From positions 2,108,001 to 2,172,000 of the forward strand of contig LS483478.1 in the NCBI GenBank assembly GCA_900478215.1: a stretch of DNA of 64,000 nt. The letters run 5' to 3'. The position numbers and the translations under genes were made by a program. This stretch comes from Salmonella enterica subsp. houtenae serovar Houten. Its GTDB lineage: Bacteria; Pseudomonadota; Gammaproteobacteria; Enterobacterales; Enterobacteriaceae. Shown here one piece after another: positions 35,105-45,136 of the stretch. Below the pieces are notes generated by a model. That model did no database searches. It had not been told where the DNA came from and saw only the letters and a list, made by a program, of their open reading frames with translations. How positions within the stretch are numbered: the stretch's first letter is position 1; each line of letters opens with the position of its first letter.

Positions 35105-35884
35105 ATGATGAAAGTATTAATTGCAGGCGCCGCAGGCAGTATCGGACTCCATGCCGTCAATGCTGTACTGTCGCAGGGATATCAGGCCCGGGCCATCGTG
35201 AGAACCCCGCAAAAAGCCGCGCTGCTGCCCGCTGGCGTGGAAACCGTCTATGCCGATGTGTCGCTGCCTGAAACACTGACTGACGCCGTGAAAGAGATCG
35301 ATGCAGTTATCTTCACTCTGGGGTCAGACGGTCATGGGCGGATTGGCGCTCGTGCGGTGGATTACGGCGGCGTGCGTAATATTCTTCAGGCACTGCATCG
35401 CCCCGTGCGTATTGCGCTGATGAGCACCATTGGCGTGACGGAACGCCTGGGGGCGTGGAATCAGCGCACTGAAGCGCATGACTGGAAGCGTCGGGCTGAA
35501 CGTCTGGTTCGGGCAAGTGGTCATCCGTATACCATCGTCCGGCCAGGCTGGTTTGATTACCACGCCCGCGACGAACATCGACTGGTTTTGTCGCAGGGCG
35601 ATCGTCGGCAAAGCGGAACACCAGCGGATGGCGTCATCTCCCGCGAGCAGATTGCTGAGGTACTGGTCGCTGCCCTCAGCGACGAGGCGGCAGTCAACAA
35701 AACCTTTGAACTGGTGGCTGAGCGCGGCAATGCTCAGCACGACCTGACACCGCTGTTTGCTGCGCTTCGTGCGGATACCCCCGGAAAGCCGGATACCATT
35801 GACGATATCGATAATATGCCGCTTGCCGATGAGCCTGAGTGCGTACTGAAAGAACTGAACGCCATGGTCTCTCGCTTTCGCTAG
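35105..35884 (+). CDS. NAD(P)H-binding SDR-like protein (NmrA/atypical SDR)
   Basis: 259 residues. N-terminal Rossmann motif AGAAGSIGLHAVNAV and later PYTIVRPGWFDYH typical of atypical SDRs. Two adjacent ATGs (35105 and 35108) could start it. It is 24 bases upstream of a classical SDR gene and divergent from the LysR regulator, suggesting a small redox operon. Function unknown. Confidence 0.88.
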   Translation: MMKVLIAGAAGSIGLHAVNAVLSQGYQARAIVRTPQKAALLPAGVETVYADVSLPETLTDAVKEIDAVIFTLGSDGHGRIGARAVDYGGVRNILQALHRPVRIALMSTIGVTERLGAWNQRTEAHDWKRRAERLVRASGHPYTIVRPGWFDYHARDEHRLVLSQGDRRQSGTPADGVISREQIAEVLVAALSDEAAVNKTFELVAERGNAQHDLTPLFAALRADTPGKPDTIDDIDNMPLADEPECVLKELNAMVSRFR

Positions 35885-35908
35885 TACATCAGACAGAGGA
35901 TAAAAATC

Positions 35909-36739
35909 ATGAACGATATCATTGTTGTCATCGGTGCAGGCTCTATTGGCCAGGCGATCGCCCGCCGGGTCAGTGCCGGTAAACATATTCTGCTGGCGGA
36001 TCTTCGCCAGGAGAATGCTGAAGCCGCGGCGACGGTGCTGAAAAATGCTGGTTTTACTGTCAGTACGGCCATCGCCAATGTGGCTGAACGTGCTTCGGTT
36101 GAAGCATTGGCCAGACAGGCTCAGTCGCTGGGTAATGTCACCGGATTGGTTCACTCAGCGGGTGTTTCTCCGTCACAGGCCTCGCCGGAAACCATTCTGA
36201 AGGTGGATCTTTACGGTACTGCGCTGGTACTTGATACGTTTGGGCAGATTATCGCCCCGGGCGGCAGCGGCATCGTTATTGCTTCCCAGTCAGGCCATCG
36301 TCTGGGGCCGCTCACAACAGAACAGAGCGAGGCACTGGCCACCACGCCTGTTGAAACATTGCTGACGCTGCCTATGTTACAGCCGGAGCAAATAACCGAT
36401 CCGCTTCTGGCCTATCAGTATTCAAAGCGTGGCAATGCCCTGCGCGTTATGGCTGAAGCGGTTAAATGGGGTAAGCGCGGCGCCCGGGTGAACACCATCA
36501 GCCCCGGTATTATTTTCACCCCGCTGGCCAATGATGAGCTCAGCGGCCCCCGGGGGGCCGGTTATCGTCAGATGTTGGAGAAATCTCCGGTTGGACGAGG
36601 CGGTACGCCGGATGAAGTCGGCGCGCTGGCCGCTTTACTGATGGGGCCGGAAGGCACCTTTATTACCGGCAGTGATTTTCTGATGGATGGTGGTGTCACA
36701 GCCTCATACTGGTACGGCGATTTAAAACCCCGTAGCTGA
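35909..36739 (+). CDS. Short-chain dehydrogenase/reductase
   Basis: 276 residues. Cofactor motif VIGAGSIGQAIA, Ser in IASQSGHRLG and the catalytic Tyr-X3-Lys in YQYSKRGNAL; the C-terminal FLMDGGVTAS is typical of SDRs. Second gene of the LysR-divergent cluster, preceded by AGAGGATAAA as ribosome binding site. Confidence 0.9.
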   Translation: MNDIIVVIGAGSIGQAIARRVSAGKHILLADLRQENAEAAATVLKNAGFTVSTAIANVAERASVEALARQAQSLGNVTGLVHSAGVSPSQASPETILKVDLYGTALVLDTFGQIIAPGGSGIVIASQSGHRLGPLTTEQSEALATTPVETLLTLPMLQPEQITDPLLAYQYSKRGNALRVMAEAVKWGKRGARVNTISPGIIFTPLANDELSGPRGAGYRQMLEKSPVGRGGTPDEVGALAALLMGPEGTFITGSDFLMDGGVTASYWYGDLKPRS

Positions 36740-36825
36740 TACCGAAAGCGGCAGGCAGGTCGTCTGCTGCTTTCAGCTCACGTGCCGTTCCGTCATTGTT
36801 TGACTTTACTTTTGTGGTTCTCACT

Positions 36826-38025
36826 ATGTCTGAAAATACCGTTATGCTTTCTCGTCCCCGGATCGCGGTGGGCGCAGGGTTTATTATCCTGCTCAGCGCG
36901 CTGATGGCGCTGACTTCGCTCTCCACCGACATTTATCTGCCCGCGATGCCGATCATGGCACGGGCACTACACGGTGATGCCGAACTGACCATTACCGGTT
37001 TCTTAATCGGTTTTACCCTTGCTCAACTGATCTGGGGTCCGGTGAGCGATCATCTGGGTCGGAAAATTCCGCTGTTTATCGGGATGGTTCTGTTTGTCGC
37101 GGGCTCTGTTGGTTGCGCCACGTCCACCACCATGATGCAGATGGTGTTCTGGCGGGTCTTTCAGGCGATGGGGGCCTGCACGGGGCCGATGCTGGCTCGG
37201 GCCATGATAAGAGATTTATTCAGTCGTTCGCGCGCCGCACAGATGCTTTCCACTCTGATGATTGTGATGGCGATAGCCCCGATTGGCGGCCCGCTACTGG
37301 GTGGCCTGATCATTAAGTTCAGCACCTGGCCGATGATTTTCTGGCTACTGTCAGCGACAGGCGTGGTGATGTTCCTGGCGTTGCTGACGTTACCGGAAAC
37401 GCTGCCTGAAGAACGTCGTGTACAAGCCACGCTGAAAGGCGCTTTCGGTAACTATGTCTTTTTGTTGAAAAACCGACGCTTTATGCGCTATACGCTGAGC
37501 CTGACGTCGTATTACATGGCGGTTTACGCCTTTATCGCAGGGTCTCCGTTGGTTTACATCAGCTATTACGGCGTCTCGCCGCAGCATTACGGCTGGTTAT
37601 TCGCCGTCAATATCGTCGGCGTCATTTTGCTCAGCACAATCAACCGGAAGCTGGTACAACGGCACTCTCTGGATGCGTTGCTGAGAACCTCACTGAGCCT
37701 TGCCGCTATCGCCGCCATCCTGCTGACACTGGCGGCCGGGCTGAAAACAGGGGGAATTGCCTTTCTGGTGGTGATGATGTTTATCACGTTTTCGATGAAT
37801 GGGGTGATTGCCGCGGCCTCAACAGCCGCCGCCCTGGATGAAGTCCCGGAAATTGCCGGATCCGCTTCAGCACTCATTGGCGCGCTACAGTATGGCAGCG
37901 GCATTGTTTCTACCGGGTTACTGGCGCTATTCAGCGATAACACCCCCTGGACCATGAGCTGGATTATCGGTTTGTTTACGACTGCCGGGGCGTTGCTGGC
38001 ACTGACGGCAAAACGCGCTCACTGA
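36826..38025 (+). CDS. MFS multidrug efflux transporter, Bcr/CflA type
   Basis: 399 residues from the ATG at 36826; the open frame continues to an upstream TTG that is unlikely. Twelve membrane segments. The first-loop MFS motif reads GPVSDHLGRKIPL and the drug-proton antiporter motif is in helix 5 (MAIAPIGGPLLGGLI). It exports small molecules with proton antiport. Third gene of the cluster. Confidence 0.92.
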   Translation: MSENTVMLSRPRIAVGAGFIILLSALMALTSLSTDIYLPAMPIMARALHGDAELTITGFLIGFTLAQLIWGPVSDHLGRKIPLFIGMVLFVAGSVGCATSTTMMQMVFWRVFQAMGACTGPMLARAMIRDLFSRSRAAQMLSTLMIVMAIAPIGGPLLGGLIIKFSTWPMIFWLLSATGVVMFLALLTLPETLPEERRVQATLKGAFGNYVFLLKNRRFMRYTLSLTSYYMAVYAFIAGSPLVYISYYGVSPQHYGWLFAVNIVGVILLSTINRKLVQRHSLDALLRTSLSLAAIAAILLTLAAGLKTGGIAFLVVMMFITFSMNGVIAAASTAAALDEVPEIAGSASALIGALQYGSGIVSTGLLALFSDNTPWTMSWIIGLFTTAGALLALTAKRAH

Positions 38026-38077
38026 CCCAGTGCTGGTGACCGATTCCTAACACAAGTTTAAATATCAGGAGACCGTA

Positions 38078-38536
38078 ATGAACGATAAATTTGATGGTAA
38101 TGGTATTTTCCCAAAGGGGCCGAAAAATGAGGCCTATGCACAATACTTCCAGGGGACAAGCTATCTGAATATGCTGTCCACGACAGGAGTCACTATCGGC
38201 AATGTGGTGTTTGAGCCGGGGTGTCGTAATAACTGGCATATTCACCACAACGGTGGACAAATTCTGCTGGTAACCGGTGGCCACGGCTGGTATCAGGAGT
38301 GGGGTCAGCCCGCCCGACCGCTGGTTGCCGGTGATGTGGTCAATATTCCCCCTGACACCAAACACTGGCATGGCGCAGCCAAAGACAGCTGGTTTGCCCA
38401 TATTGCGGTGGAGGTTCCTGCTGAGGGAGCGTTAAATGAGTGGCTGGAACCCGTGGATGAGGCGCAATATAACCTGCTGAAAAGGAAGGGATTGAATACA
38501 GACGATGAGAAACGCGCTCAGATTTCGGGAGTATAA
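38078..38536 (+). CDS. Cupin-domain protein
   Basis: 152 residues with one cupin barrel. Metal-binding HIHHNGGQILLVTGG and the second motif GDVVNIPPDTKHWHGA are present. This type is often fused or paired with carboxymuconolactone-decarboxylase-like proteins and redox enzymes. It ends the SDR/MFS cluster. Substrate unknown. Confidence 0.88.
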   Translation: MNDKFDGNGIFPKGPKNEAYAQYFQGTSYLNMLSTTGVTIGNVVFEPGCRNNWHIHHNGGQILLVTGGHGWYQEWGQPARPLVAGDVVNIPPDTKHWHGAAKDSWFAHIAVEVPAEGALNEWLEPVDEAQYNLLKRKGLNTDDEKRAQISGV

Positions 38537-38583
38537 GATGCGCTGGCCCGTACCAGCAGTCCCAGTTGAAGCGGACTCTCTGG

Positions 38584-38925
38584 ATGAGGTTCAGGGAATT
38601 GCCCATGGCTAAGCGCAGCGTCAAATCGCCAGATGCTGCGCCTTTTTCTCCGGCTGGCGAGGAATCTGTCACGCCTGCGCCGCCGGTTACGCGTAAGTGG
38701 ACCGAGGCGATTTATCAGCAGTATCCGCAGGTGCGGGGGCTGTCGTGGATTTCACGCCAGGACGACTCGGCCCGGGCGGTGGTGCTGTCTGGTGATCGCA
38801 TTGCGCAAAGCGCGCTTCTTTCTCATGACCTGTCGCGCGGCTTACTGGAAGACGGGGACGCGTATGACGCTGTGCACGATCTGGCGGAACGCATAGGCGT
38901 CAGCGTTATCCCGGGAAAAAGCTGA
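38584..38925 (+). pseudogene. Remnant of a RES-domain toxin gene
   Basis: The frame encodes WTEAIYQQYPQVRGLSWISR and DDSARAVVLSGDR, the C-terminal half of a RES domain (NAD-degrading toxin of Xre-RES modules). The N-terminal half with the catalytic Arg, and any Xre/Mbc-type antitoxin gene, are absent. The N-terminal 45 residues before the match are low-complexity. Possible starts are 38584 and 38605. An alternative is a short, still expressed RES-like protein. Confidence 0.6.
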
Positions 38926-39082
38926 AATTCTGGTTATCCCAGTTGCCTCCTTTCACTCGTAGCGTTTAAAACTTCCCACCAGTAGTGACGCCTTCAAGGC
39001 GATACATGGTCGATCCGGCGGCTGACGGGTCTGGCGCTGGAACAGTGACGTCCACATTAATGCCAGACCCGGGGTGCATCAG

Positions 39083-39838
39083 TCAAATGGTCTGCCCGCC
39101 CGACACCTCGATACGCTGTGCGGTTACCCAGCGGTTGTCATCACGCAGCAGGCTGGCGACCATCGGGCCGATATCGTCGGGAACGCCGACGCGCCCGAGC
39201 GCGGTCATCGCGGCAAACTGCGCATTGACATCGGCATTGTCGCGAACCAGTCCGCCGCCAAAATCCGTTTCAATAGCGCCGGGTGCAATAGTATTGACGG
39301 TAATGCCGCGCCAGCCCAACTCACGCGCCATGTAAACGCTCAGCATTTCAACGGCCGCTTTGGCTGCTGCGTAAGCGGAAAATCCGGGGTAGGAGACACG
39401 GGTCAGGCCGGACGAAAAGTTAACGATCCTCCCGCCGTGAGCCAAGAACGGCAAAAGCGTCTGCACCAGGAAAAAGACACCTTTAACATGCACGTTGAAC
39501 AGCCCGTCAAACTGCGCCTCGGTCGTAGTATCAACGGTGGCAAACTCACCGTGACCGGCGTTGTTAATCAGGTGATCAAACGTGTCGCGTTCCCAGACTT
39601 CGACAAGCCGTTCTCGTAGCGTGGCGGCAAATGCCGGAAAGCTCGCCGTCTGCGCCATATCAAGCCGGAGCGCGACAGCCTTGCGGCCAAGCGCGCGGAT
39701 CTCTGCCACCACGGCTTGCGCCTGGTCAGCGTTTTCTCTGTAAGCGACAATCACATCGCCTCCCTGGCGTGCGATGGAAAGCGCGGCGTTGCGTCCAAGA
39801 CCCCGGTTAGCGCCGGTGACAAGTGCAATTTTATTCAT
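39083..39838 (-). CDS. Short-chain dehydrogenase/reductase
   Basis: 251 residues from the ATG at 39838 (MNKIALVTGANRGLGRNAAL); 16 extra codons upstream are not conserved SDR sequence. TGANRGLG cofactor site, NNAGHG, and the catalytic Tyr-X3-Lys in SAYAAAKAAVE. Divergent from the broken AraC gene at 40000, its likely former regulator. Confidence 0.92.
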   Translation of the reverse strand: MNKIALVTGANRGLGRNAALSIARQGGDVIVAYRENADQAQAVVAEIRALGRKAVALRLDMAQTASFPAFAATLRERLVEVWERDTFDHLINNAGHGEFATVDTTTEAQFDGLFNVHVKGVFFLVQTLLPFLAHGGRIVNFSSGLTRVSYPGFSAYAAAKAAVEMLSVYMARELGWRGITVNTIAPGAIETDFGGGLVRDNADVNAQFAAMTALGRVGVPDDIGPMVASLLRDDNRWVTAQRIEVSGGQTI

Positions 39839-39999
39839 GGTCGATCCTCTCTGTTGGGTAGTCTCCTTACAATAGGGGGAATGCACCTGCCCGCATTGCC
39901 TGATCCTTGTTATTTTTTGCCCATTCCTCTGTTGATGGTTCGTTTTAGCGCGAATTACCGCATACTGTTGCTTAAAACTTGCCTGAAAGGATAGCTTTT

Positions 40000-40877
40000 A
40001 TGCACGCTGCTTTGTTCGAGCTTTGTCGCCGGTATGCCGATATGCATGCAGACCGTAGCGGTATTGCCATTACGCCGGTTCCGGGGTTGACCCTTATTCG
40101 CGTTTTGCACCCCGGCGAATTACTCGCAGCCATCAACAGACCACTGATTGCGATGCTGTTGCAGGGGCGCAAACGGGTCACTACCGGGAGTGAAAGTTTT
40201 GAATATGGGCCGGGCGAGGCGATGGTGATTGCCGCCGATGTTCCGACGACCAGCCAGGTAACCCAGGCCAGTCTGCGTCATCCCTATTATTCTCTGGCGC
40301 TGGAGTTCGATACCGCCATCCTGCGTGAGCTTCAGGAGGCGTTGCCCGTGGCGGTAGGGGAGACGCCCTGCATCGGCATTGAACCGATGAATGGCGAGGT
40401 GACGGACGCCGCTTACCGTCTGGCAAGATTGTTTGAGCAACCAGGGGTAATGGCTGTGCTGGGAGAAGGGTTGCGGCGGGAACTGCATTACTGGCTGTTA
40501 CGCAGCGTGCATGGTCCCGCGATCCGCGCCCTTGGCGCCGTGGACAGCCACGCCGGGCGAATCAGCCGCGCGGTGGCGATTCTGGCAAAGATTTTATGCA
40601 GCCGATAAGCGTTGAGGCGCTGGCTGGCGTGGCAGGCATGAGCGTCTCCGTATTCCATCAGCATTTCCGGGCGATCACCACCACTTCACCGCTACAGTTT
40701 CAAAAGCAGTTGCGGCTGATCCACGCCCGCCGCCTGATGCTGGAAGAAGGCGTGGGGATTGCGCAGGCGGCGTATACGGTGGGTTATGCCAGCGTGTCGC
40801 AGTTCACCCGCGAATATGCCCGGATGTATGGCGCGCCACCGGGACGCGATGTCCGCAGGGTAAAAGCGAGCGCCTGA
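40000..40877 (+). pseudogene. AraC-family regulator split by a frameshift
   Basis: The N-terminal AraC sensor domain (MHAALFELCRRYADMHADRS to SRAVAIL) runs to a stop at 40608, and the two-HTH DNA-binding domain (MQPISVEALAGVAGMSVSVF to ARMYGAPPGRDVRR) continues in another frame from about 40590. Deletion of one base near 40583-40590 (CTGGCAAAGATTTTATGCAG) accounts for it. The whole gene would be about 290 codons. Without the HTH the N-terminal half cannot bind DNA. A sequencing error is the main alternative. Confidence 0.82.
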
Positions 40878-40888
40878 TGCCGCCGTTC

Positions 40889-41818
40889 TCATTGGTGTGT
40901 TTTCAGCCAGGCGGCAATATCCTGGGTCGGCAGATGATGTTGCGCATTCCAGGTGTCACTCATCGGCCACCACATGCCGTCACCACGCGCGAAGGCGACG
41001 CGATAGCGCAGCATTAGGTCGTACGGATGTAAACGGAGCTGCCCCTGTAAGTCAGGTAGCGTCAATACGCCTTGGGTAAAGGTTTGCTGCGTCACGCGTT
41101 CGACCGTTTCCGCCAGTTTTGCATAAGAGGTCGTTTCCCCGGCGACAAAGACTACTTCGTTAGTGATCCGCGGCTGATGCAGATAAATTTCAGTGGTCAG
41201 GCGACCAATATCCGCAGGCGACGTGACGGTGACCTGCATTTCCCATCCGCCGAGGGCATTGATGGTTTTTTGGGCTAAGTTGACCACATCAAAGGCCGGC
41301 TCGAAGAGAAAAGGGGTAAATATACCGGTTGAAACAATCACCCACTCCGTGGTGTTTTGTTCGCGCAAAAGCGTCCTGACGTCATACTGTTCGTCCCATA
41401 CCGGCTGGCCGCTGCCTTTGCCGACCACATCGTAATTCACGCCAAATTGCCAGGGGAAATAGCGCTTAACGCCCGCCTCCAGTACCGCGCGGGTGATTTT
41501 TATCTGGGTACCCGCACCGGCGACAAACCCCATACAATTGATGATCGTGTCAAAACCGTGGAATTGCTCTTTTAACGTTTCAACCGTACTGGCTGCAATG
41601 TCGACCGCGATAAACTGCGCACCGGCATCCGCCAGCCGTTGGTGAATGCTGGAGCGCAGTTTGTCCTGTTTATCCCAGGAACGCGGTGACACAAGGACGC
41701 ACACAGAGCCATTGCGCTGTGTGACCGCCGGAACCAACGATGCCAGCACTGACGCTCCCAGTTGTCCCGCGCCCAGCACCAATATCTTTTCACTCACCTG
41801 ATTATTAGGTTGTTTCAT
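40889..41818 (-). CDS. NmrA/isoflavone-reductase-like NAD(P)H-dependent oxidoreductase
   Basis: 309 residues from the ATG at 41818 (AGAGAGG 5 bases upstream). Rossmann motif VLGAGQLGASVLASL and VNYDVVGKGSGQPVWDEQYD of the aromatic-alcohol-reductase subgroup. Divergent from the LysR gene at 41937, which likely controls it. Substrate not evident. Confidence 0.88.
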   Translation of the reverse strand: MKQPNNQVSEKILVLGAGQLGASVLASLVPAVTQRNGSVCVLVSPRSWDKQDKLRSSIHQRLADAGAQFIAVDIAASTVETLKEQFHGFDTIINCMGFVAGAGTQIKITRAVLEAGVKRYFPWQFGVNYDVVGKGSGQPVWDEQYDVRTLLREQNTTEWVIVSTGIFTPFLFEPAFDVVNLAQKTINALGGWEMQVTVTSPADIGRLTTEIYLHQPRITNEVVFVAGETTSYAKLAETVERVTQQTFTQGVLTLPDLQGQLRLHPYDLMLRYRVAFARGDGMWWPMSDTWNAQHHLPTQDIAAWLKTHQ

Positions 41819-41936
41819 TTGCACCTCTCTGTGTTAATTCGCCTGTAGATAGAGATTACGTCAGGGATCTGCGTTCGATAAGATGCCGAAGACGGGTTAG
41901 ACTGTTCTGATAAATGGGATAATTGGCGTGGGGAAA

Positions 41937-42842
41937 ATGGACAAACTGGAAGCGATGCAGGTCTATGTTTGCGTGGTGGATACCCATAGTTTTATCAGAG
42001 CCGCCGAAGTGCTGGGCGTGCCGCGCTCAACGGTATCGCGGGTGGTTAAAGAACTGGAGTCCTGGCTTGGGATTCAGCTTTTGCAACGCACAACCCGCAA
42101 ACTTAGCGTGACCGCAGAGGGGCGGCGTTACTACGAAGAGTGCAAAAGAGTGCTGGCAGATATTGCGGCCATGGAGTCGTCCTTTCCCGGCCGGGCGGCA
42201 CAACCCAAAGGGCGTTTTAAAGTGGGGATGCCGCAATCTCTCGCCCGGCATTGTATTATTCCCACGCTCCCGGCCTTTCTTCGCCAGTATCCTGAACTGG
42301 AGTTGATACTGTGTTCCAGCGATAGCGTGGAGGATATTATCCAGCAAGGGTATGACTGCGTGATTCGGGCCGGCAGGATCGACGATTCCACCACTCTGGT
42401 TGCCCGTCCGCTCGCCAGCTTTAACTGGGTGATAGCAGCAGCGCCCACTTACATTGAGCGTTACGGTAGCCCTGAAAATTTAGATGATCTGCAAAAGCAC
42501 CATGCGGTCGGCTACCTGAACCACCGCACCGGGCGTACCACCGACTGGTTTTTTACGCGTGAGGGGGTGGATTACGCGATACGGGTGCAGGAGACGCTGG
42601 TTGTCGATGATACGGATGCTTATATTCAGGCCGGAATACAGGGGCTGGGGTTAATTCGCGTCGCCAGCTATCTGGTTGCGCCGTATCTGCACAGCGGGGC
42701 GCTGGTGACCTGCATGGACAACCATTCTTATGATTTGCCGCTTGCGCTGGTCTATCCGCAAAACAGGTTTCTGCCGCCTGTGGTACGCGCTTTTTATAAC
42801 TGGTGCAAAACGGCGCTGAGCCAGCCGGAGCCTCTTCGCTAA
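41937..42842 (+). CDS. LysR-family transcriptional regulator
   Basis: 301 residues from the ATG at 41937 (a GTG three codons upstream is possible). N-terminal HTH (SFIRAAEVLGVPRSTVSRVV) and a LysR effector domain of the CrgA/DmlR-like group (GRFKVGMPQSLARHCIIPTL). Divergent from the NmrA-like gene across 118 bases, the usual LysR arrangement. Confidence 0.92.
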   Translation: MDKLEAMQVYVCVVDTHSFIRAAEVLGVPRSTVSRVVKELESWLGIQLLQRTTRKLSVTAEGRRYYEECKRVLADIAAMESSFPGRAAQPKGRFKVGMPQSLARHCIIPTLPAFLRQYPELELILCSSDSVEDIIQQGYDCVIRAGRIDDSTTLVARPLASFNWVIAAAPTYIERYGSPENLDDLQKHHAVGYLNHRTGRTTDWFFTREGVDYAIRVQETLVVDDTDAYIQAGIQGLGLIRVASYLVAPYLHSGALVTCMDNHSYDLPLALVYPQNRFLPPVVRAFYNWCKTALSQPEPLR

Positions 42843-43117
42843 AAAATATTATTCCGGATGTAGCATCGCCTGTTCAGAAAACTTTTTCACAGACGGTCAA
42901 AATGACGGTACTGGTTTTGACGCCTAAGAAAAAGTCATTATCAAACAGGGTGCTACACGGCGAGTACATAACAAGCACTGAACGATTGGATGCAATAAAA
43001 AATCTGTACAACTGTTATTAATGAAATTTTTGTATAAATATAACCGGATTTAACATACTCATTGTACCTGTGTTTTGCTCTTATAATGGCGTCTTTACGA
43101 CGAAAGGGTGCTTTAGC

Positions 43118-43987
43118 GTGGAATATTCAATATTAAGTAACAACCTTAAAATGCCTATGGTTGGTTTTGGCGTTTTTAAGGTAACCGACAAAGAAGAATG
43201 TCAGAAGTCAGTGTTAAGCGCTATTCGCACCGGTTATCGCCTTATCGATACCGCTGCGGTATACGGCAATGAAGATGCCGTTGGTGACGCTGTTTGTGAA
43301 GCCATCGCGACAGGTCTGTGTACCCGTGAGGAGTTATTTATTACTTCTAAACTGTGGGTGCAAGATATGGCCAACTACGATCTGGCCAAAGCAGGTATTG
43401 AAGCATCGCTGAAAAAATCAGGGTTAGATTATTTTGATCTCTATTTATTGCATCAGGCAATGGGCGATTATTTTAGCGCGTGGCGCGCGCTGGAAGACGC
43501 TTATGAAGCCGGTAAACTAAAAGCCATTGGCGTGTCCAACTTCTATGCTCATGTGTTAGCCAACTTCTGTGAAACCGTCAGAATTACGCCAATGGTAAAC
43601 CAGGTCGAATTGCATCCATACTTTGCACAACCTGCCGCGCTGGAAACCATGAAGCATTATAACGTTCAGCCTGAAGCGTGGGCACCGTTAGGCGGCGGGA
43701 GACATAAACCGTATGAAAATGAAATGCTTCAAAGGATTGCCGATACCCATCAAAAAACCATCGCTCAGGTTGTCCTGCGTTGGAACGTGCAACGTGGCGT
43801 CACGGTTATTCCTAAATCCACTCGACAGGAACGTATTGAAGAGAACTTTGCCATCTGGGATTTCTCACTAACGGATAACGAAATGGCTCACATCAACACA
43901 CTTGATTTAGGCTATATTGGCGAAGCGGTGAAGCATTTTAATCCTGAATTTGTTCGCGGTTGTCTTGGCGTTAAAATCCACGATTGA
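43118..43987 (+). CDS. Aldo/keto reductase, diketogluconate-reductase type
   Basis: 289 residues from the GTG at 43118, preferred because AAAGGG is about 10 bases upstream and the preceding frame is unlike the family. Catalytic Asp and Tyr in LIDTAAVYGNEDAV, Lys in FITSKLWVQD, His in LYLLHQAMGDY. Ends in VIPKSTRQERIEEN NADP-binding motif. Single gene; convergent with the transporter operon downstream. Substrate unknown. Confidence 0.9.
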   Translation: MEYSILSNNLKMPMVGFGVFKVTDKEECQKSVLSAIRTGYRLIDTAAVYGNEDAVGDAVCEAIATGLCTREELFITSKLWVQDMANYDLAKAGIEASLKKSGLDYFDLYLLHQAMGDYFSAWRALEDAYEAGKLKAIGVSNFYAHVLANFCETVRITPMVNQVELHPYFAQPAALETMKHYNVQPEAWAPLGGGRHKPYENEMLQRIADTHQKTIAQVVLRWNVQRGVTVIPKSTRQERIEENFAIWDFSLTDNEMAHINTLDLGYIGEAVKHFNPEFVRGCLGVKIHD

Positions 43988-44007
43988 TCGCGGTGCTTGC
44001 TGATGTT

Positions 44008-44042
44008 TTCTCGCCCTTTTACATGAAGAGAAAGGGCGAGAA
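44008..44042. terminator. Hairpin between convergent AKR gene and transporter operon
   Basis: TTCTCGCCCTTT (44008-44019) pairs with AAAGGGCGAGAA (44031-44042), a perfect 12-bp stem. It lies between two convergent stops and probably serves both, although the T-runs are poor. Confidence 0.75.
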
Positions 44043-44067
44043 TATTCCTGTAAGGGCAATGCGGTGG

Positions 44068-45123
44068 TTATGGTCTCAGACGTTCACCGCTTTGTGCGTC
44101 AAATAAAAAAACGTTTGCGGCGTCGAAATTCAGCCACACTTTTTCGCCGACAGTAATCTCCTGTTTTTCATGCGATACCACAATTATTTCCTGATTTTCA
44201 CTCCGTGCCTGAATTTCCTGCCCCTCGCCGGTCGTCTCTACCAGCACGATTTCCGCTGGCATTCCTGAGTCGCTGAACCGCATGTGGTGCGGACGTACAG
44301 CGCAGATAATTTCCTTTCCTTCGATTGATAAGGACAAAGGGCAGGAGAAACGGTAGCCGTTATGCAACACAATATCGCCATTTTGTATCATGCCTTTAAT
44401 GGTATTAATTTCCGGCGTGCCGATAAAGCCTGCGACAAAGAGATTATCCGGATTGCGGTATAGCGATTCCGGCGTACCGACCTGTTCGATATGCCCGGCA
44501 TTCAATACCACGATTCTGTCCGCCATCGTCATGGCTTCCGTCTGATCATGGGTGACGTAGATCGTGGTGCGCCCCATTCTTTGGTGGATCTTGCGGATTT
44601 CCCCGCGCATTTTATGGCGTAATTTAGCGTCCAGATTAGACAGCGGCTCATCGAATAAAAATGCCTTGGGATCGCGTACCAGCGCGCGACCCATTGCCAC
44701 TCGCTGACGCTGACCGCCGGAAAGCTCACGCGGCAGCCGATCCAGTAAATGGGTTAACCCCAGGATTTCCGCTGCCTGTTCAACTTTTTCCATACGTTCG
44801 GATTTAGACACATTAGCGAGCCTTAGCGCAAAGCTCATATTGTCCCGCACCTTCATATGCGGATAGAGGGCGTAGCTCTGAAATACCATAGCGATATCGC
44901 GCTTTTTGGCCGGAAGTGTATTGACGATTTCGCCATGCATCAGCAACTCGCCGGACGTAATATCCTCCAGCCCCGCGATCATGCGTAACAGCGTTGACTT
45001 GCCGCATCCGGAGGGGCCGACCAGTACAATAAATTCACCCTCGTGAATATCCAGCGAGATGCCTTTAATAATGTTGACGTTACCGTAGGATTTTCCCAGG
45101 TTATTCAGGACGATTTGGCTCAT
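44068..45123 (-). CDS. Carbohydrate ABC transporter ATP-binding protein (MalK/UgpC type)
   Basis: 351 residues. Walker A GPSGCGKST, signature LSGGQRQRVAMGRAL, Walker B AFLFDEPLSNLD, H-loop YVTHDQTEAM, then a C-terminal TOBE domain. It energises the two permeases encoded upstream in the same operon. Last gene of the operon, 13 bases after the glycohydrolase stop. Confidence 0.95.
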   Translation of the reverse strand: MSQIVLNNLGKSYGNVNIIKGISLDIHEGEFIVLVGPSGCGKSTLLRMIAGLEDITSGELLMHGEIVNTLPAKKRDIAMVFQSYALYPHMKVRDNMSFALRLANVSKSERMEKVEQAAEILGLTHLLDRLPRELSGGQRQRVAMGRALVRDPKAFLFDEPLSNLDAKLRHKMRGEIRKIHQRMGRTTIYVTHDQTEAMTMADRIVVLNAGHIEQVGTPESLYRNPDNLFVAGFIGTPEINTIKGMIQNGDIVLHNGYRFSCPLSLSIEGKEIICAVRPHHMRFSDSGMPAEIVLVETTGEGQEIQARSENQEIIVVSHEKQEITVGEKVWLNFDAANVFLFDAQSGERLRP

Positions 45124-45136
45124 ATTAATCCCCTTG

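Noticed and set aside
35324..36154. 276-codon minus-strand frame
   Set aside because: It is antisense to two real SDR genes and its sequence is the shadow of their codon pattern.
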